64,000 nucleotides of DNA from Artemisia argyi (GCA_030686995.1 CM060704.1:174341718-174405717); one strand, 5' to 3'; numbered from the stretch's first letter, positions 25,504-36,741 are shown. Numbers and translations: made by a program. Notes: generated from the letters alone by a model not told the origin.

Positions 25504-25870
25504 TTGGGGGTTTTTCAAAAATTGATTGTTATAGTTCAATTAATGTTTGTTAATTGAAAGTTTTGTGGTTAAATTTAACAGATCTATGTAAATTTTATCA
25601 AACGCCTAATTTTTATAAATTAGGATTTTGAAAAAAATTGGGGGTTTTTCAAAAATTGATTGTTATATTTCAATTAACGTTTGTTAATTGAAAGTTTTGT
25701 GGTTAAATTTAACAGATCTATGTAAATTTTATCAAACGCCTAATTTTTATAAATTAGGGTTTTGAAAAAAATTGGGGGTTTTTCAAAAATTGATTGTTAT
25801 ATTTCAATTAACGTTTGTTAATTGAAAGTCTTGTGGTTAAATTTAACAGATCTATGTAAATGTTTTGGTT
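25504..25870. repeat. Three tandem ~134-bp repeats in transposase intron 1
   Basis: Units begin with ATTGGGGGTTTTTCAAAAAT at about 25503, 25637 and 25771; the third is cut short and a diverged fourth follows to about 25950. Each holds AATTAACGTTTGTTAATTG-type inverted arms. Confidence 0.8.
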
Positions 25871-26159
25871 TCGTAAAAAAATTAGGGGTTTTAAAAATTA
25901 GCGGGTAATCTTTCAATTAACGTTTGTTAATTGAAAGATTTCAAGTTAATTTAAAAAACCCTCAATTTTTTACGAAACCCTAGTTAGATATAAAAACCCT
26001 CAATCTTTCAATTAACTAATGTTACCTCTTCTGTGTAAAATGGTGAATTCGACATTTCGGCAGCCTAAGATCTTTGTTGTGTTCACTTGTGTGCAATCTG
26101 CAGCCCCTGTTAATCTAACCAAATAGCCTCCGTCTTTATAACCCCACCATGCAATCTGC

Positions 26160-27060
26160 AAACCCTCCCTATATATAGACTTCACTTGTTTTCACTTGTG
26201 TTCACTTGTGATATTGATTGAGAGCAAATAATTGTTTGTGCTTTAACTTGTGCAATATGCTTCTTTGTGATGCTTATTTATAATGGAGTTTGTTCACTTG
26301 CTTTCTTGTGAGTTTCTGCAGTTTGTTCTTGTGGTGAGACTTGCTTTCTTTGTGAGCCTTGTGGTGAGACTTGCTTTCTTGTGAGAACTTGCAGTGAATC
26401 TTAGTACTTGCAGAATCTTAGTACTTGCATTGTGTAACATGTGTGGAATGTGAAACTTGTGTTTCACCTGGTTTGGGAGCAATCTGTGTCACTTGTGTGC
26501 ACTTGGGAAAGAAAAATGACTTGGACGACTTGTGTGCAATCTGTGCACTTGGGGGCAAATCTGTGCACTTGGGTGCAATCTGTTTCACTTGTGTGCAATC
26601 TGATATGGCAATGATGATATAAATCTGAGCCTTTGTGCATGATTGTGTGCAATCTGCTTGTGTGCAATCTGATATAGATCTGAGCCTTTGTGCATGACTT
26701 TGTGCAATCTGATATAGCACTTGGGAAAGAAAAATGACTATGACCTGGACATGGTTGTGTGCAAAAACTGCTTGTGTGCGCTTGGAAAAAAAAAAAGGCG
26801 ATGACGAATGGTTTTTAAAACCGAATGGCATGGCAAAGTGATATTTTTATCACTTTGCAACCTTCATATCCGAGCCTAATATTTTTTTTATCACTTGTGC
26901 AAATGGTTTTCTAAATCGGCAATGATGATATAAATCTGAGCCTTTGCAATCTACTTGTGTGCAAAAAATTGACCTGGACTTGTGCAAAAAATGCTTGTGC
27001 AAAAACTGCTTGTGAGATCTGGACTTGACCTGGACTTGTGCACTTGTGTGCAATCTGATA
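26160..27060. repeat. Degenerate minisatellite upstream of the transposase start
   Basis: Repeated ACTTGTGTGCAATCTG and variants (CACTTGGG, TGAGCCTTTGTGCA) fill the region between the first exon and the right terminal repeat, where the element's promoter should lie. ORFs here are repeat translations. A-rich runs follow at 27070-27128. Confidence 0.75.
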
Positions 27061-27087
27061 TCTAAACACCAAAAAAAAAAAGGACTA

Positions 27088-27129
<42 letters not shown>

Positions 27130-27317
27130 AGCAAAAGACAAAAAAGTAAAAAAAAGAGAAAAAAAATGAGGAAGGGGACAAAAAAGCTGCAAAAACAGGG
27201 CTAGGGCTAGGGGGTTTGCCCTAGACCCGGTTTTGTTAGTATGTCCCTTTAAAAGTTAAAGAGGCCATTCATTGTGTACACACATCACAAGTGAGGGTCG
27301 TGCTATTTGCCTTCCGG

Positions 27318-28617
27318 GTGAAAATTACTGCAGAGGGCTCTGCAGTAATGTGTTGCCTTTTTTAGGGCGGTTTTTTTTTATTCCCAAAAAGGCCACATAT
27401 TTCGCTGCAAAGTGTCCTAGAAATTCAAAACCAGCACGTGTCAACATCTCGTCATTTTTAGAATAAAAAATTATAAAAAAAAATGTATCTCACATACCCA
27501 TTGCAGCGAAATACCTTTTTTGGGACCCACGTTAATTAAAAATAAATAAATATACTAATTTCTGCTTCATATTGCAGCGAAATACCTTTATTGGGGACCC
27601 ACGTTAATAAAAAAAATTAAATTTTTGTATTTCTTGTAAGCTTTGCAGCGAGATAGCTTTTATTGGGCCCCACGACTGCAAAGAATAGTATTTCTGCTCT
27701 TAATTGCAGCGAGATAGAGGTTTGGGCGACACGTGTACCCACAAGGCTGCATTGCATTGCTTGTAAGCTTTTGATAAAATTAAAAAAAAAAAAAAAAAAC
27801 AAATGTATTTCTATGCTGCATTGTAGCGAAATACAAGTTTCAAAAAAACAAATGTATGTATAGAGCTTTTCGCAACGGTATTTTTTTTATTAACGAACTA
27901 TATATTTGCTAAACTTTTTAATATTTACAACTTTTTTACTTTATTCGTCAAATATATAGTGAATTCGTTAATGAAAAAAATACCATTGCGAAGTGCTATA
28001 AATTACGAACAAAATAAAACCAATATTGATATGCTTTTGATACATGTACGATTTTATAAACAATGTTAAAGTTTGATAAATATATACATTATAACTTTTT
28101 TCAAGTTAAAAAATAAAACTTACCAAAACCTCCCTAAACTTATTTATCAAACTTTAACATTTTTTATAAAATCGTACGTGCATCAAAAGCGTATCAATAT
28201 TGGGCTCGTTTTTTTCGTAATCCAGAGCTCTTCGCAACGGTATTTTTTTTATTAACAAATTCACTATATATTTGATAAATATTTGACGAATAAAGTTTGT
28301 TATATAAAAAAGTTGTAAATATTAAAAGGTTTAGGGTGATTTTAGTAAGTTTTATTTTTTAAATTAAAAAAAAAATGATTTGTTGGTCCTTACAATTCGC
28401 TGCAACAAATACAAGAAATACTTTTTTATATATATATTTTTTAATTTAATAATTTAAACAATGCAGGCATGTGGGCCCAAACTTGCATTTCGCTGCAAGT
28501 AGACATAGAAATACATACATATATATTTTTTTTATATTGGGGCGGGCCCAAAGAAGAAGTTAGATAAGTGGCGGTCCCTTTGCATTGTATTTCGCTGCAA
28601 ATGGCATGTGAAATACG

Positions 28618-28648
<31 letters not shown>

Positions 28649-28788
28649 ATGACGAGAACTCGACACGTGTATATATTGTATTTCTGGGACAGTTTGCAGC
28701 GAGATATATGGCCTTACAGGGAATAAAAAAAAAACCAGCCCTCAAAAAAGCAAGACACTTGTGCAGTGTCCTCTGCAGTAATTTTCAC
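27318..28788. mobile_element. Non-autonomous Mutator-like element, 1,471 bp, perfect 9-bp TSD
   Basis: GCCTTCCGG flanks the element at 27309-27317 and 28789-28797. The ends are inverted: GTGAAAATTACTGCAGAG at the left, its complement at the right, extending as imperfect terminal repeats over more than 100 bp. Nine-base TSDs indicate a Mutator-type transposase. No ORF of note. The body repeats TTGCAGCGAAATA-type words in both orientations and has a large central palindrome. Confidence 0.9.
27900..28335. repeat. Large imperfect palindrome inside the 27.3-kb element
   Basis: Arms of about 190 bp (about 27900-28086 and 28139-28335) are reverse complements with small gaps and a spacer near 50 bp. 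The left arm has a smaller inverted pair built on TTCGCAACGGTATTTTTTTT-like sequence (27866-27905 against 27955-28000). A transcript could fold into a long hairpin. Confidence 0.75.
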
Positions 28789-28797
28789 GCCTTCCGG

Positions 28798-29029
28798 ACA
28801 TTTGATTGAAAACATGGCAGTGAAACTTCAAGGGAACTTATCATGTCAAAATGTCATGTACAACCATGCATATATATCCATACACGTGTCCTTTTAATTT
28901 CTTTTGCTTTTTGCGTTTTGTCACTCAAGCAGTGAATTGAGATTTACAACTTGCAAATTTTCATGTTTATTTTATTCTTTTCCCTATCTATTTTACTGTA
29001 TTTGTCATTTGATACGGGAATTTTCAGGA
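28798..29029. other. No recognisable feature
   Basis: AT-rich unique sequence between the 9-bp TSD and a duplicated promoter-like segment. Confidence 0.4.
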
Positions 29030-29640
29030 GCAAGTAGTTATTAGGTTTGGGCAAAATGAGAAGAAGACAATAACTACTCTATACTATGCAACCTAGTGCC
29101 CTCACCAACCAAAAGTCTAAAACGTAAAAGCTCTGTTGAAGTTGAATTAACACACCATCAGATATAGAACTATACTACACAAGCTATAAAAGTTACTCAT
29201 ACTAATGATGTAGGCTTTTGCTTTTGATTTATTCATTTTCCTACTATATTGCATGAAAACATGAAAGACAAGAAAACTCTATAAAATGTTTTCGAAAATT
29301 TGTATATTTGGCACACTGTATGTTAGAGCGCTTTGTAGGTATTAGCAATAATTAGTGTTTAGCGTTTGAAAAGCTAAGTGCAACATTATATATTTTTGCT
29401 TTAACACTATTTCAAAATTGCTACGGAAAGAAAGCATTGAAGTATAAAGCTAATGATTTATGTTATTGCAACAGGATTTTTGACAAAGTGTTGAAAAAAA
29501 ATATTAAAATTAAAAGGTCGATCTTGCACAAAAATGTTATGCGAGGATGCACGTAAAAGACATTTTTTTAAAAGAAAAAAAATATTATAATTGTACTGAA
29601 AGTCCAAAATGTAAAGGTTTGTTGAAGTTAAATTAACACG
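29030..29640. repeat. Segmental duplicate of 34365-34960
   Basis: Begins TTATTAGGTTTGGGCAAAAT and runs through the upstream flank of the repeated gene family into AT-rich sequence; near-identical to 34365-34960 apart from small indels. A partial third relative runs at 29880-30133 and continues after the LINE at 30844-30890; the promoter part recurs at 39235-39450. Confidence 0.75.
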
Positions 29641-29676
29641 CCTTGAGCCTCATATAAATATAGCACTGTACTACGC

Positions 29677-29871
29677 ATTGACGGAACTTAGAAGGGACCG
29701 AGGGGGCTGTAGCTCCCCTAAAATTTTTGACCTTATGTATATTTTATACCTTTTTACATATGGTTTTAGTTATTTTTAATACAAAAATTTCAATATAGTG
29801 TATATCGGCCTCCTAAAATAAATATTTTTCAAGTTGGCCCCCGCAGAAACATCGTTCAAGTTCCGTCCCTG
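29677..29871. mobile_element. MITE, 195 bp
   Basis: Inverted ends: ATTGACGGAACTTA at the left and the complement of a CAGGGACGGAACTTGAA end at the right. Both continue into a GGGGGC block. Flanked by GTACTACGC (29668-29676) and GTACTACAC (29872-29880), a 9-bp TSD with one mismatch. The duplicate copies of this region elsewhere lack the insert, confirming its limits. Confidence 0.8.
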
Positions 29872-30133
29872 GTACTACACAAGCCATCAGAAGAAGTGAC
29901 TAATGATAGGCTAGCTTTTGCTTTTAATTTATTCATTTTGTTTATATTCCATGAAAATATAAGACATGGAAACGGCCTAAATAGTGTTTTCGACTATTTG
30001 TATGCTTGGCGCTGTGTATTTTACAGCGTTTTGTATGTATTATTTAGCGTATAAAATATAAACTTTGTTTGAAAAGCTAAATGCAACATTTTAGATTTTT
30101 GCTTAAAAGCTAATTTAAAAATACTACGCAAAG

Positions 30134-30830
30134 TCTCCTCTTAAACCTCCATCTCACAAATGAGCAAGACAAATGCGAATGCATTATGGATAACACTAGA
30201 ACCTTCACGATAAAAGGTATGAGAAATCAAATCACCAATTCCTTGCAATCTCCTTATCCAAAACCAACTTGTTGGAATACACTTGTTACAATCAAGGTTC
30301 AACATCACTCTTGGAGGATCACAAATCAAAGAATGACAACTAGAATCAACTTGGATCATAGGGGCATTGACCTTCACTTAGTTCGTTGCCCAATTTGCGT
30401 TAATGATCTTGAGATGAAAGAGCACATCTTTGTCAATTGTTGTGTTGCAAAAACTACATGGAAAGAAGTTCGCAAGTGGTGGAATTTACATAATATACAC
30501 ATTGACAACCTTAACGATGTGTTTACTCTTGCAAGCCGTGCAAATGTTCCACCAAAAAATCCATCTTGCTTGATGTTGTTGCTTGATCTACTCTATGAAT
30601 CCTTTGGCGCTTCCGGAATGAATCTACGTTCAACGCCAAAAGACCAAATAAAGACCTCATTCTAAATGATGTTAAGCAATACACGTTTACGTGGATCTCA
30701 AATAGATATAGGAAAGCATCATTTGATTAGTTTGAGTGGCTTTGTAACCCTTGTAATGCCCTTTTCGACTCATTGTAATTATTTTCTAACTCCTTGCTAG
30801 TTTTTAATCAAATTGTCGTTCGGAAAAAAA
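30134..30830 (+). mobile_element. 5'-truncated LINE with short poly(A)
   Basis: Ends in a short A run and is flanked by ATACTACGCAAAG (30121-30133) and ATGCTATGCAAAG (30831-30843), a 13-bp TSD with two mismatches. The duplicated segment it interrupts reads through in other copies. Only the last part of the reverse-transcriptase ORF and the 3' UTR were inserted, the usual result of target-primed reverse transcription. Confidence 0.85.
30186..30665 (+). pseudogene. LINE reverse-transcriptase zinc-binding C-terminal region
   Basis: 160 codons open. The segment KVQHHSWRI, then RCPICVNDLEMKEHIF and NCCVAKTTWKEVRKWW matches the zf-RVT domain at the C terminus of plant L1-type ORF2 (CxxC...H...C). 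The polymerase domain is absent because of 5' truncation; the ATG is fortuitous. Confidence 0.8.
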
Positions 30831-30843
30831 ATGCTATGCAAAG

Positions 30844-30964
30844 AAAGCATTGAAGTTTAAAACTACTGCTCTATGATACTGCATGCTTTTGAAAAAAGAC
30901 ATTGGGTCGAACGATCGATCGTCGGTTGTGACTGATATGGGCACTCAGTAGACTTCGGTCGGCC

Positions 30965-31019
<55 letters not shown>

Positions 31020-31103
31020 TCGTTCCAACTATCGATTCAACACACCACATATGTCCAAAAATTTCCCACTTTTTCATATTTGTTACCGTTTGATACTTAA
31101 AAG

Positions 31104-31134
<31 letters not shown>

Positions 31135-31189
31135 TTTTTTTATAAATCTTATAATTTTCTAATAAAGTGATGCTTAAATAATAATAATG

Positions 31190-31254
<65 letters not shown>

Positions 31255-31300
31255 CACTTTACAATTTACACTATAAATAACTCATTCAAACTACTTCTCA
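30844..31300. repeat. Homopolymer and trinucleotide repeats
   Basis: A T-run of about 50 at 30967-31018, (TAA)n at 31101-31130 and a longer (ATA)n at 31184-31252. A Lys-rich ORF on the minus strand is only the T-run translated. Confidence 0.85.
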
Positions 31301-31565
31301 TATTCATTTCGCCATGTCTAAGAAAAATCTCAAATAAAAAACCTCAGGATCCCGAATACAAGAAACCGCTCAGCATTTAACACCCGATCCGAATTTTCGG
31401 TTAACCGGTGTATCACCACCCATTCGATTTCGACCTGCCAATTTTGAATATCATTCACAAATACCACAACCACCACAAAATCAAAATATGTTTTTATCAA
31501 AATCATCCATTTAACCCACCGTATAATAACAACCAACATTCTTTTTTCTAATTGGCAACTCTTCA
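31301..31565 (+). pseudogene. Possible fragment of a Pro/Gln/Asn-rich ORF
   Basis: On the plus strand a short frame reads LTGVSPPIRFRPANFEY and then a Gln/Pro/Asn-rich stretch before a stop. This style of N terminus occurs in plant proteins associated with PIF/Harbinger transposons. The homology is a guess; frames are broken. Confidence 0.2.
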
Positions 31566-32117
31566 TGACTATGGATTCGTCTATGTCTTCCCAATAGCAA
31601 TAACAATAACAATAATAATAATATGAGGGTATATTTCATCCTTTTAAACGGTCAAACAAAGAGAAAATTTGGTAAAGGGACCAAAACCGTTATGGGTCGC
31701 AACCACAGGGATATGATCCGTTAAAAAAAAGTAAAAAGACTATATTCGTTAAACCCGAAAGACAACAAGGAACATTTATGAAATTAACTCTAATCAAAAT
31801 GAATTCTAAACAACACAAAACAAAAATCTGAAATCATAAAGCTCATTAATCATTCTAATTAATCATTCATTAGGTTAATATGGACACAAGTCATGTTAAC
31901 ATCATTACTAATCACCATAAATATATAGATCGAAATCACCACAATTACTCATTACTCATTAGTTTATGCTACCCAGATACATGACCGACATAGGGGTGAC
32001 CTGCATGATTTGACCAAAAATAATGAAAGAAAGTTAGTCCATTAGAAATCGATCTTGAAACTTTGTTTTTGGTACGAGTGTGCATCATTCAGATATAGCA
32101 AAAATGAGAGAACTAGA
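31566..32117. other. No recognisable feature
   Basis: AT-rich, with CAATAA runs at 31597-31623 and scattered short words. Confidence 0.4.
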
Positions 32118-32655
32118 CTAACATCCATAGTGGTATTTTACTTCCTAAGTGAAAGCATTTCTCGCGACCAATAAGCATGAAACAACGAGCACCACAATCA
32201 CTAACCCACCCAATGTCAACGCAACAATTTTCTCTTTTTTTTTCGAGTCTACCACCATCACCTCCCCCGTTATCATCACCAACGGGATAAAAAGTATATG
32301 TCAACCAACACCTCTGCAAAAAAACATCACCCGCATCAAACCCCATATCTGAACACTCCTCTTTCGCAATCAAACTAGCATTGGTCACACAATTCACACT
32401 CACTATCCCCTAAATCACCTTGACACTGACCCAGCGCATGAACACCCTCAAATACGGTTGCATGATACCCATTCCCGACCCCTTTCACCACCATCCCAAA
32501 CATCACCTCCATCTTCTCACCAAAACCCAACCCACTTGAATCGCATCAAGCAACCCGACCCACATTTCTTGTATAGCACTTCTGTATCTGGTGCTTGAGG
32601 AAAGTTCACTGCTTCATACGAAGAGTAGCAGCCAGTTAGCTGGGCACTTGAAGCA
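32118..32655 (-). pseudogene. Plasmodesmata-located/cysteine-rich repeat secretory (DUF26) protein, frameshifted
   Basis: Pieces in different minus-strand frames line up as one protein: QLTGCYSSYEAVNFPQAPDT and LYKKCGSG, then GNGYHATVFEGVHALGQCQG with ECELC, then KEECSDMGFDAGDVFLQRCW with LTYTFYP, then a Gly/Asp linker and a hydrophobic end (LGGLVIVVLVVSCLLVA) close to the stop. This is the DUF26 pattern (C-x8-C-x2-C type) followed by one transmembrane helix and a very short tail, as in PDLPs, which sit in the plasmodesmal plasma membrane and regulate cell-to-cell traffic. At least two frame changes and a stop (TAG after CDQC) break it, and the first DUF26 copy with the signal peptide is missing. 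Confidence 0.7.
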
Positions 32656-33190
32656 AGGCGATTTTTTTGGTCGAGTGTTTTGATGGTGTGTTATGTCCTG
32701 ATAATAGAAGAACTAAATATCAAACATTAAAACATAAAATGGAGTATAAAATACTGTTTGATCAAAATTCGGTGAAAACTCGACCAACTAAAACTAATTT
32801 TAAAGACCTAAATGAAAAAAGTTTACCGTGTGTTCAGCGTTGGCAGTCCATGAAAATTTTAAAGGCGCAAAAAGAAAATATGTACTATAATTTTCAGACG
32901 GAAGGAGTAATATGCTTGTAAGATTAAGTAGTTTCTTACTACATCAAAATATAAATATCATATCTTATATAGGCATTTTGTAAAGAACAAGGAGCTGGGT
33001 GGACATAGCACGTTTACGAGTCCAATTGCGACTGTTTTTTAAAATAAAATCGGAATTTTTTTTTTCATGGATGAGCTCACGAGATTCCAATAACAAGTCT
33101 GACTATAGCAAATCGTCTGATGAGAAAGATAAGCCGCATGTTGGCCAAATAAAAACAACATAAACACTACCAAAAACTCATCCATTTTCC
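32656..33190. other. No recognisable feature
   Basis: One plus-strand frame of 84 codons (32667-32921) has no recognisable motif and sits in AT-rich DNA; I do not call it a gene. Confidence 0.4.
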
Positions 33191-33224
33191 AAGACAAATT
33201 TTTAAGCTAACAAGGGTTTTTATC

Positions 33225-34330
33225 AAAAGCCAAAGGTTTTTGTTCTTTTAGTCTCAAGTATTTCTCTTTTAGATACTAGGGAAACAAATTTCTATTGGGA
33301 CCAACACCAACTAAACTCTTAATAAATAAAGCTTGTGAATTTCTTCAATTTCCTTAAAACCAAACACAAACGAAACAGCTTATTCGAGATAGGTAATACA
33401 AGTGTTGTACAATAAAGTAATAAACTAATTAAGAATTAATCACTAACCTTTGTGTCATATTTATGAAGGTGGTCTAACCCACAGTTTGTCATTATCTTTT
33501 TCAGCAATCGCTTGGTCTTGTTTGCATCCACAAGACAAAACTGGTAGCATGACACTTTTGTATTCTTTTAACACGATTCTTCTTCTGCATTATCAAAACC
33601 AACAACTACGATAAGAAAATAAGGGTTTTACCTTTGAAACCTAACTACACGAGGTTTAACTAGAAGCAATATCAAACTTCCAAATGAATCATAAAAATAA
33701 ACTTATTCACCTCCAAAAAACACTCTTGATCTAAAACACCGTATTCAAAGATTATGTCCCAACATTTATAAGAAGAAAATAAACATCTCATACTTTTATT
33801 TTCAAAACAACGTCAAAACTCATAGCCCAAGACTACATTAAAAGTACATGTCTCAAACAGCATCACAAGCATCACAAACATCAACGTATCACCTAAAATG
33901 ACCGATCTACATAACAAACAAACAAAGAAACAACATACCATACAAGGATCTACCTTAAAAACAACATAAGAAGCCATAAATTAAACAAAAAACAGCAAAC
34001 GATAAATAATCTGTCAAAAAAAACCTAGCCGGAAAGCTTTAGATCTAACAAAAATAGACACAAACCTTGAAATGTGCAAATAGAAAAGATCAAAAACCTT
34101 ATTAATGTGACCAAAAACATGCACATTAGCAGCTGCCTAACAAATAACGAACGAGCTAGCCACTAAATAAAGTCGAAAACATGCACACACAAAAAAACGT
34201 TTAATTGTAGCAAAAAAAGAAGAAGCAAACCTTTAAAACATACACTAGAAGGTGACTGATTTTCGTAATGTTGGAGCAAGTTGTTATAAGCAGGGAGGAA
34301 GAGGATGGATATATATGGAGTGTGGCTGCT
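33225..34330 (-). pseudogene. Second copy of the repeated gene family (5' half)
   Basis: Aligns with 19810-20930: the exon like MQKKNRVKRIQKCHATSF (about 33455-33590), the following intron, and the long leader to about 34250. Here that exon has stops after the RPSDC stretch, and the proteasome-like exons are absent downstream. Its upstream flank continues into the duplicated segment 34365-34960. Confidence 0.6.
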
Positions 34331-34364
34331 AGTGTGTAATGTTAAACCTAATATAAAGGAGCAA

Positions 34365-34960
34365 AGTTGTTATTAGGTTTGGGCAAAAAGAGAAGAAGAC
34401 AATAACTACTCCGTACTATGCAACCTAATGCCCTCAACAACCAAAAGTCTAAAACGTAAAAGCTATGTTGAAGTTGAATTAACACACCATCAGCCCCATC
34501 AGATATAGATATAGAACTGTACTACACAAGCTATAAAAGTGACTAATGATGTAGGCTTTTGCTTTTGATTTATTCATTTTCTTACTATATTGCATCAAAT
34601 ATCAAAGACAAGAAAACGCTCTATAAAGTGTTTTCGAAAATTTGTATGTTTGGCACGCTTTGTAGGTATTAGCAATAATTAGTGTTTAGCGTTTGAAAAG
34701 CTAAGTGCAACATTATATATTTTTGCTTTAACACTATTTCAAAATTGCTACGGAAAGAAAGCATTGAAGTATAAAGCTAATGATTTATGTTATTGCAACA
34801 GGATTTTTGACAAAGTGTTGAAAAAAAAAAATACGTAGTATTAAAATTAAAAGGTCTTGCACAAAAATGTTATGCAAGGATGCACGTAAAAGACATTTTT
34901 TTAAAAGAAAAAAAATATTATAATTGTACTGAAAGTCCAAAATGTAAAGGTTTGTTGAAG
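34365..34960. repeat. Segmental duplicate of 29030-29640
   Basis: Upstream flank of the second family copy and its AT-rich continuation. It lacks the MITE, and its pre-insertion sequence matches the LINE target, so it helps to date those insertions after the duplication. Confidence 0.75.
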
Positions 34961-35936
34961 TCCAAAAATGTCATCGATTATAGATGTTTGATATTCTTAC
35001 ACTATATGAATGCATAACGTGCTATATATTAATAGCATTGAATAAAAAGAGTTAAAAAGGTTTTGACATAACCAAAATTGCCCCAAAATAAAAATAGAGA
35101 ACAACATTTTTAATAACTAAATGACTGTCACAAACATAAGAACAAAAACTAAACGAAAATAGCATGTAGGTGGAAAAAAAAGTTGCAAGCATATTAATGA
35201 ACCAAAATTTGAAAGTTCATAGCACGTAGTAGAACCGAAATAAAAGCTCGTTTCTATTATACAGCTACAACTCAAAACCCAATAACCAATATTTTAGTTT
35301 ATTTTCCAGCTTATGATCTTATGACATTCGACTTAATTACAGAATCATGAGTTTATATTATGACATAAAACAAGAAAAATTGATCTCGTATATTAAAAGC
35401 GACAAGTGAACTTACGAGAAATATGTTAAAACAAAAATCATCTCTTGAAACATTCTCAACTCAAACTATCAATTCATTAAATAATGGGGTTAACGTTCTT
35501 ATATAACTATGTATGAAAGATACATAGCAACGGATGTTCAAGTTGGAGAATAGATATATCGGTATTTGACTCTATCACCAAATCGTTGCAAAAATCTCAA
35601 ACTTGCGTTGCTTCCACTTGCATCATTTTCTTGTAAGTTTCGTGCATATTATATCATATAAGTTTTCCTATAAATAATCAACACCAAAGACACACAATTC
35701 CTGTTAATGGGTCGGGTTTGGGTCACGAGTCTAGATGGGTTTAAGTCTATATGGGTTCGGGTCTAAATGGGTCTGCTAGATGAAAGCTTTATAATCAATG
35801 TAAATTGTACTGTAGGACAATGATATGATACAAGATGAATGTTGGATGCATATTTATAAAAGCTCATGAAATATCAAATAGCCACTTTATGAAGGCCATA
35901 CAATACACTATACACTAAATCTAAGTATAATGTAAT
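34961..35936. other. No recognisable gene
   Basis: AT-rich. GGGTTT/GGGTC words repeat at 35707-35778. No ORF above 60 codons. Confidence 0.4.
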
Positions 35937-36703
35937 TGTAAGATAATGAAACCTGTAGTTATAATCTTATTAATCATCCACTATTTATAATAGTGAAACT
36001 CTAATACCCTAAACCCACAAATCGGGCTTAGGCTTATACTTCACTTAACACTCACTCGCAGTTCGAGCGGCGAAATCGCGAAAGCTCGAACTGGAGTAGT
36101 AAACTAAGAAAACAAATTAAAACAATAAACGAAAATAAACTAAGAAAGCAAATATGACACAACCAAAAGTCGTCTCGGGAATTTATACTCTGGATTCGAC
36201 ATTAAAAACAAAAAAACAAACAATTAAATAACTAATACTTTTTTTTTTAATCGCTTACAAAATCAAAACAAAATAAGATCAACCAAAATTTCTAAACACT
36301 GATAGGCCAAATTCTGGACCTACGTGAACAAATTTGGGCCCTCAATCACCAGTTGCAAAGAAATATCTTCAGTCTTTTTATTACCTTCATAGTACCGCAC
36401 TAATCAAAAGTTATGACTTGAAGTTTACTTTCTAAACACGTTTTGCATGCGGCTCCCACTGTTGCATAAAGAATCTGCCAACTCTGAAATCTACTCGAAG
36501 CATGGGGTTAAATATGTTGAGGATCTACGATCATGATAAGGGTATACGTGTTCCGAACCGCCGGCCGAAGCCGACGGCCGGAAAAATTAAACTGGCGGCT
36601 AAGTATTTGCGGAAGGTATTTTAGGGTTTAGGATCACTGGCTGATACCATGTAAGATAATAATAAACCCATAAACCGGGCTTGGGCTTATACTTCACTTA
36701 ACA
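35937..36703 (-). mobile_element. TRIM-like miniature LTR retrotransposon, 767 bp
   Basis: Flanked by GTAAT at 35932-35936 and 36704-36708, a perfect 5-bp TSD. On the minus strand the LTR runs from TGTTAAGTGAAGTATAAGCC to ATTATCTTACA: 3' LTR 35937-36050 (114 bp), 5' LTR 36650-36703 (54 bp, with an internal deletion). TGGTATCAG at 36641-36649 directly follows the 5' LTR and matches the initiator-Met tRNA primer site. No coding sequence. Size and structure fit a TRIM mobilised in trans. Confidence 0.85.
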
Positions 36704-36741
36704 GTAATAACTACAGAGTTGACGAAATTAGTAAACAAAAA

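Larger units (their letters stand above)
22098..26055 (-). pseudogene. MULE transposase (FAR1 domain, DDE, SWIM) fused to an OTU protease domain; nonsense and frameshift
   Basis: Four exons agree in phase: 26026-26055 (MSNSPFYTEE), 23728-24784, 23226-23651 and 22098-23142. Order: FAR1-type zinc DNA-binding domain (about residues 11-130), MULE transposase core with acidic residues in MDSTYN (~222), VTDRE (~285) and CRVEAHH (~399) and the CRWHI motif, SWIM finger (CHKLNAIHGLPCFH, ~490), a run of 13 Asp, and an OTU cysteine-protease domain with GDGNCGFR (Cys codon 22578-22580) and GHFIVL (His codon 22221-22223). Expected length is about 850 residues. Two breaks: TAA at 24425-24427 between the FAR1 domain and the core, and a one-base deletion near 22907-22915 before the OTU part (exon 4 is one base short of a full frame). 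All motifs are otherwise intact, so inactivation seems recent. OTU-bearing MULEs are known in plants. Confidence 0.88.
21009..27267 (-). mobile_element. Mutator-like element with transposase-OTU gene and GRF zinc-finger gene
   Basis: Both genes read on the minus strand. The ends are imperfect inverted repeats of about 28 bp: GGCGCCTTTTGATTTTTAAA at the left and the complement of a GGCCTCTTTAACTTTTAAAG end at the right. Both continue into a GGGTCTAGG-containing stretch. I could not find a matching 9-bp target duplication, and the left flank (family promoter sequence) does not resume on the right, so one flank has probably been deleted or rearranged. Both genes carry disabling mutations. Confidence 0.8.

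Noticed and set aside
26418..27053. Cys-rich minus-strand ORFs
   Set aside because: Translations of the CTTGTGTGCAATCTG minisatellite.
30871..31134. Lys-rich ORF
   Set aside because: Produced by the T-run at 30967-31018.
36005..36020. Telomere-like CCCTAAACCC
   Set aside because: A single occurrence inside the TRIM-like LTR, not an array.
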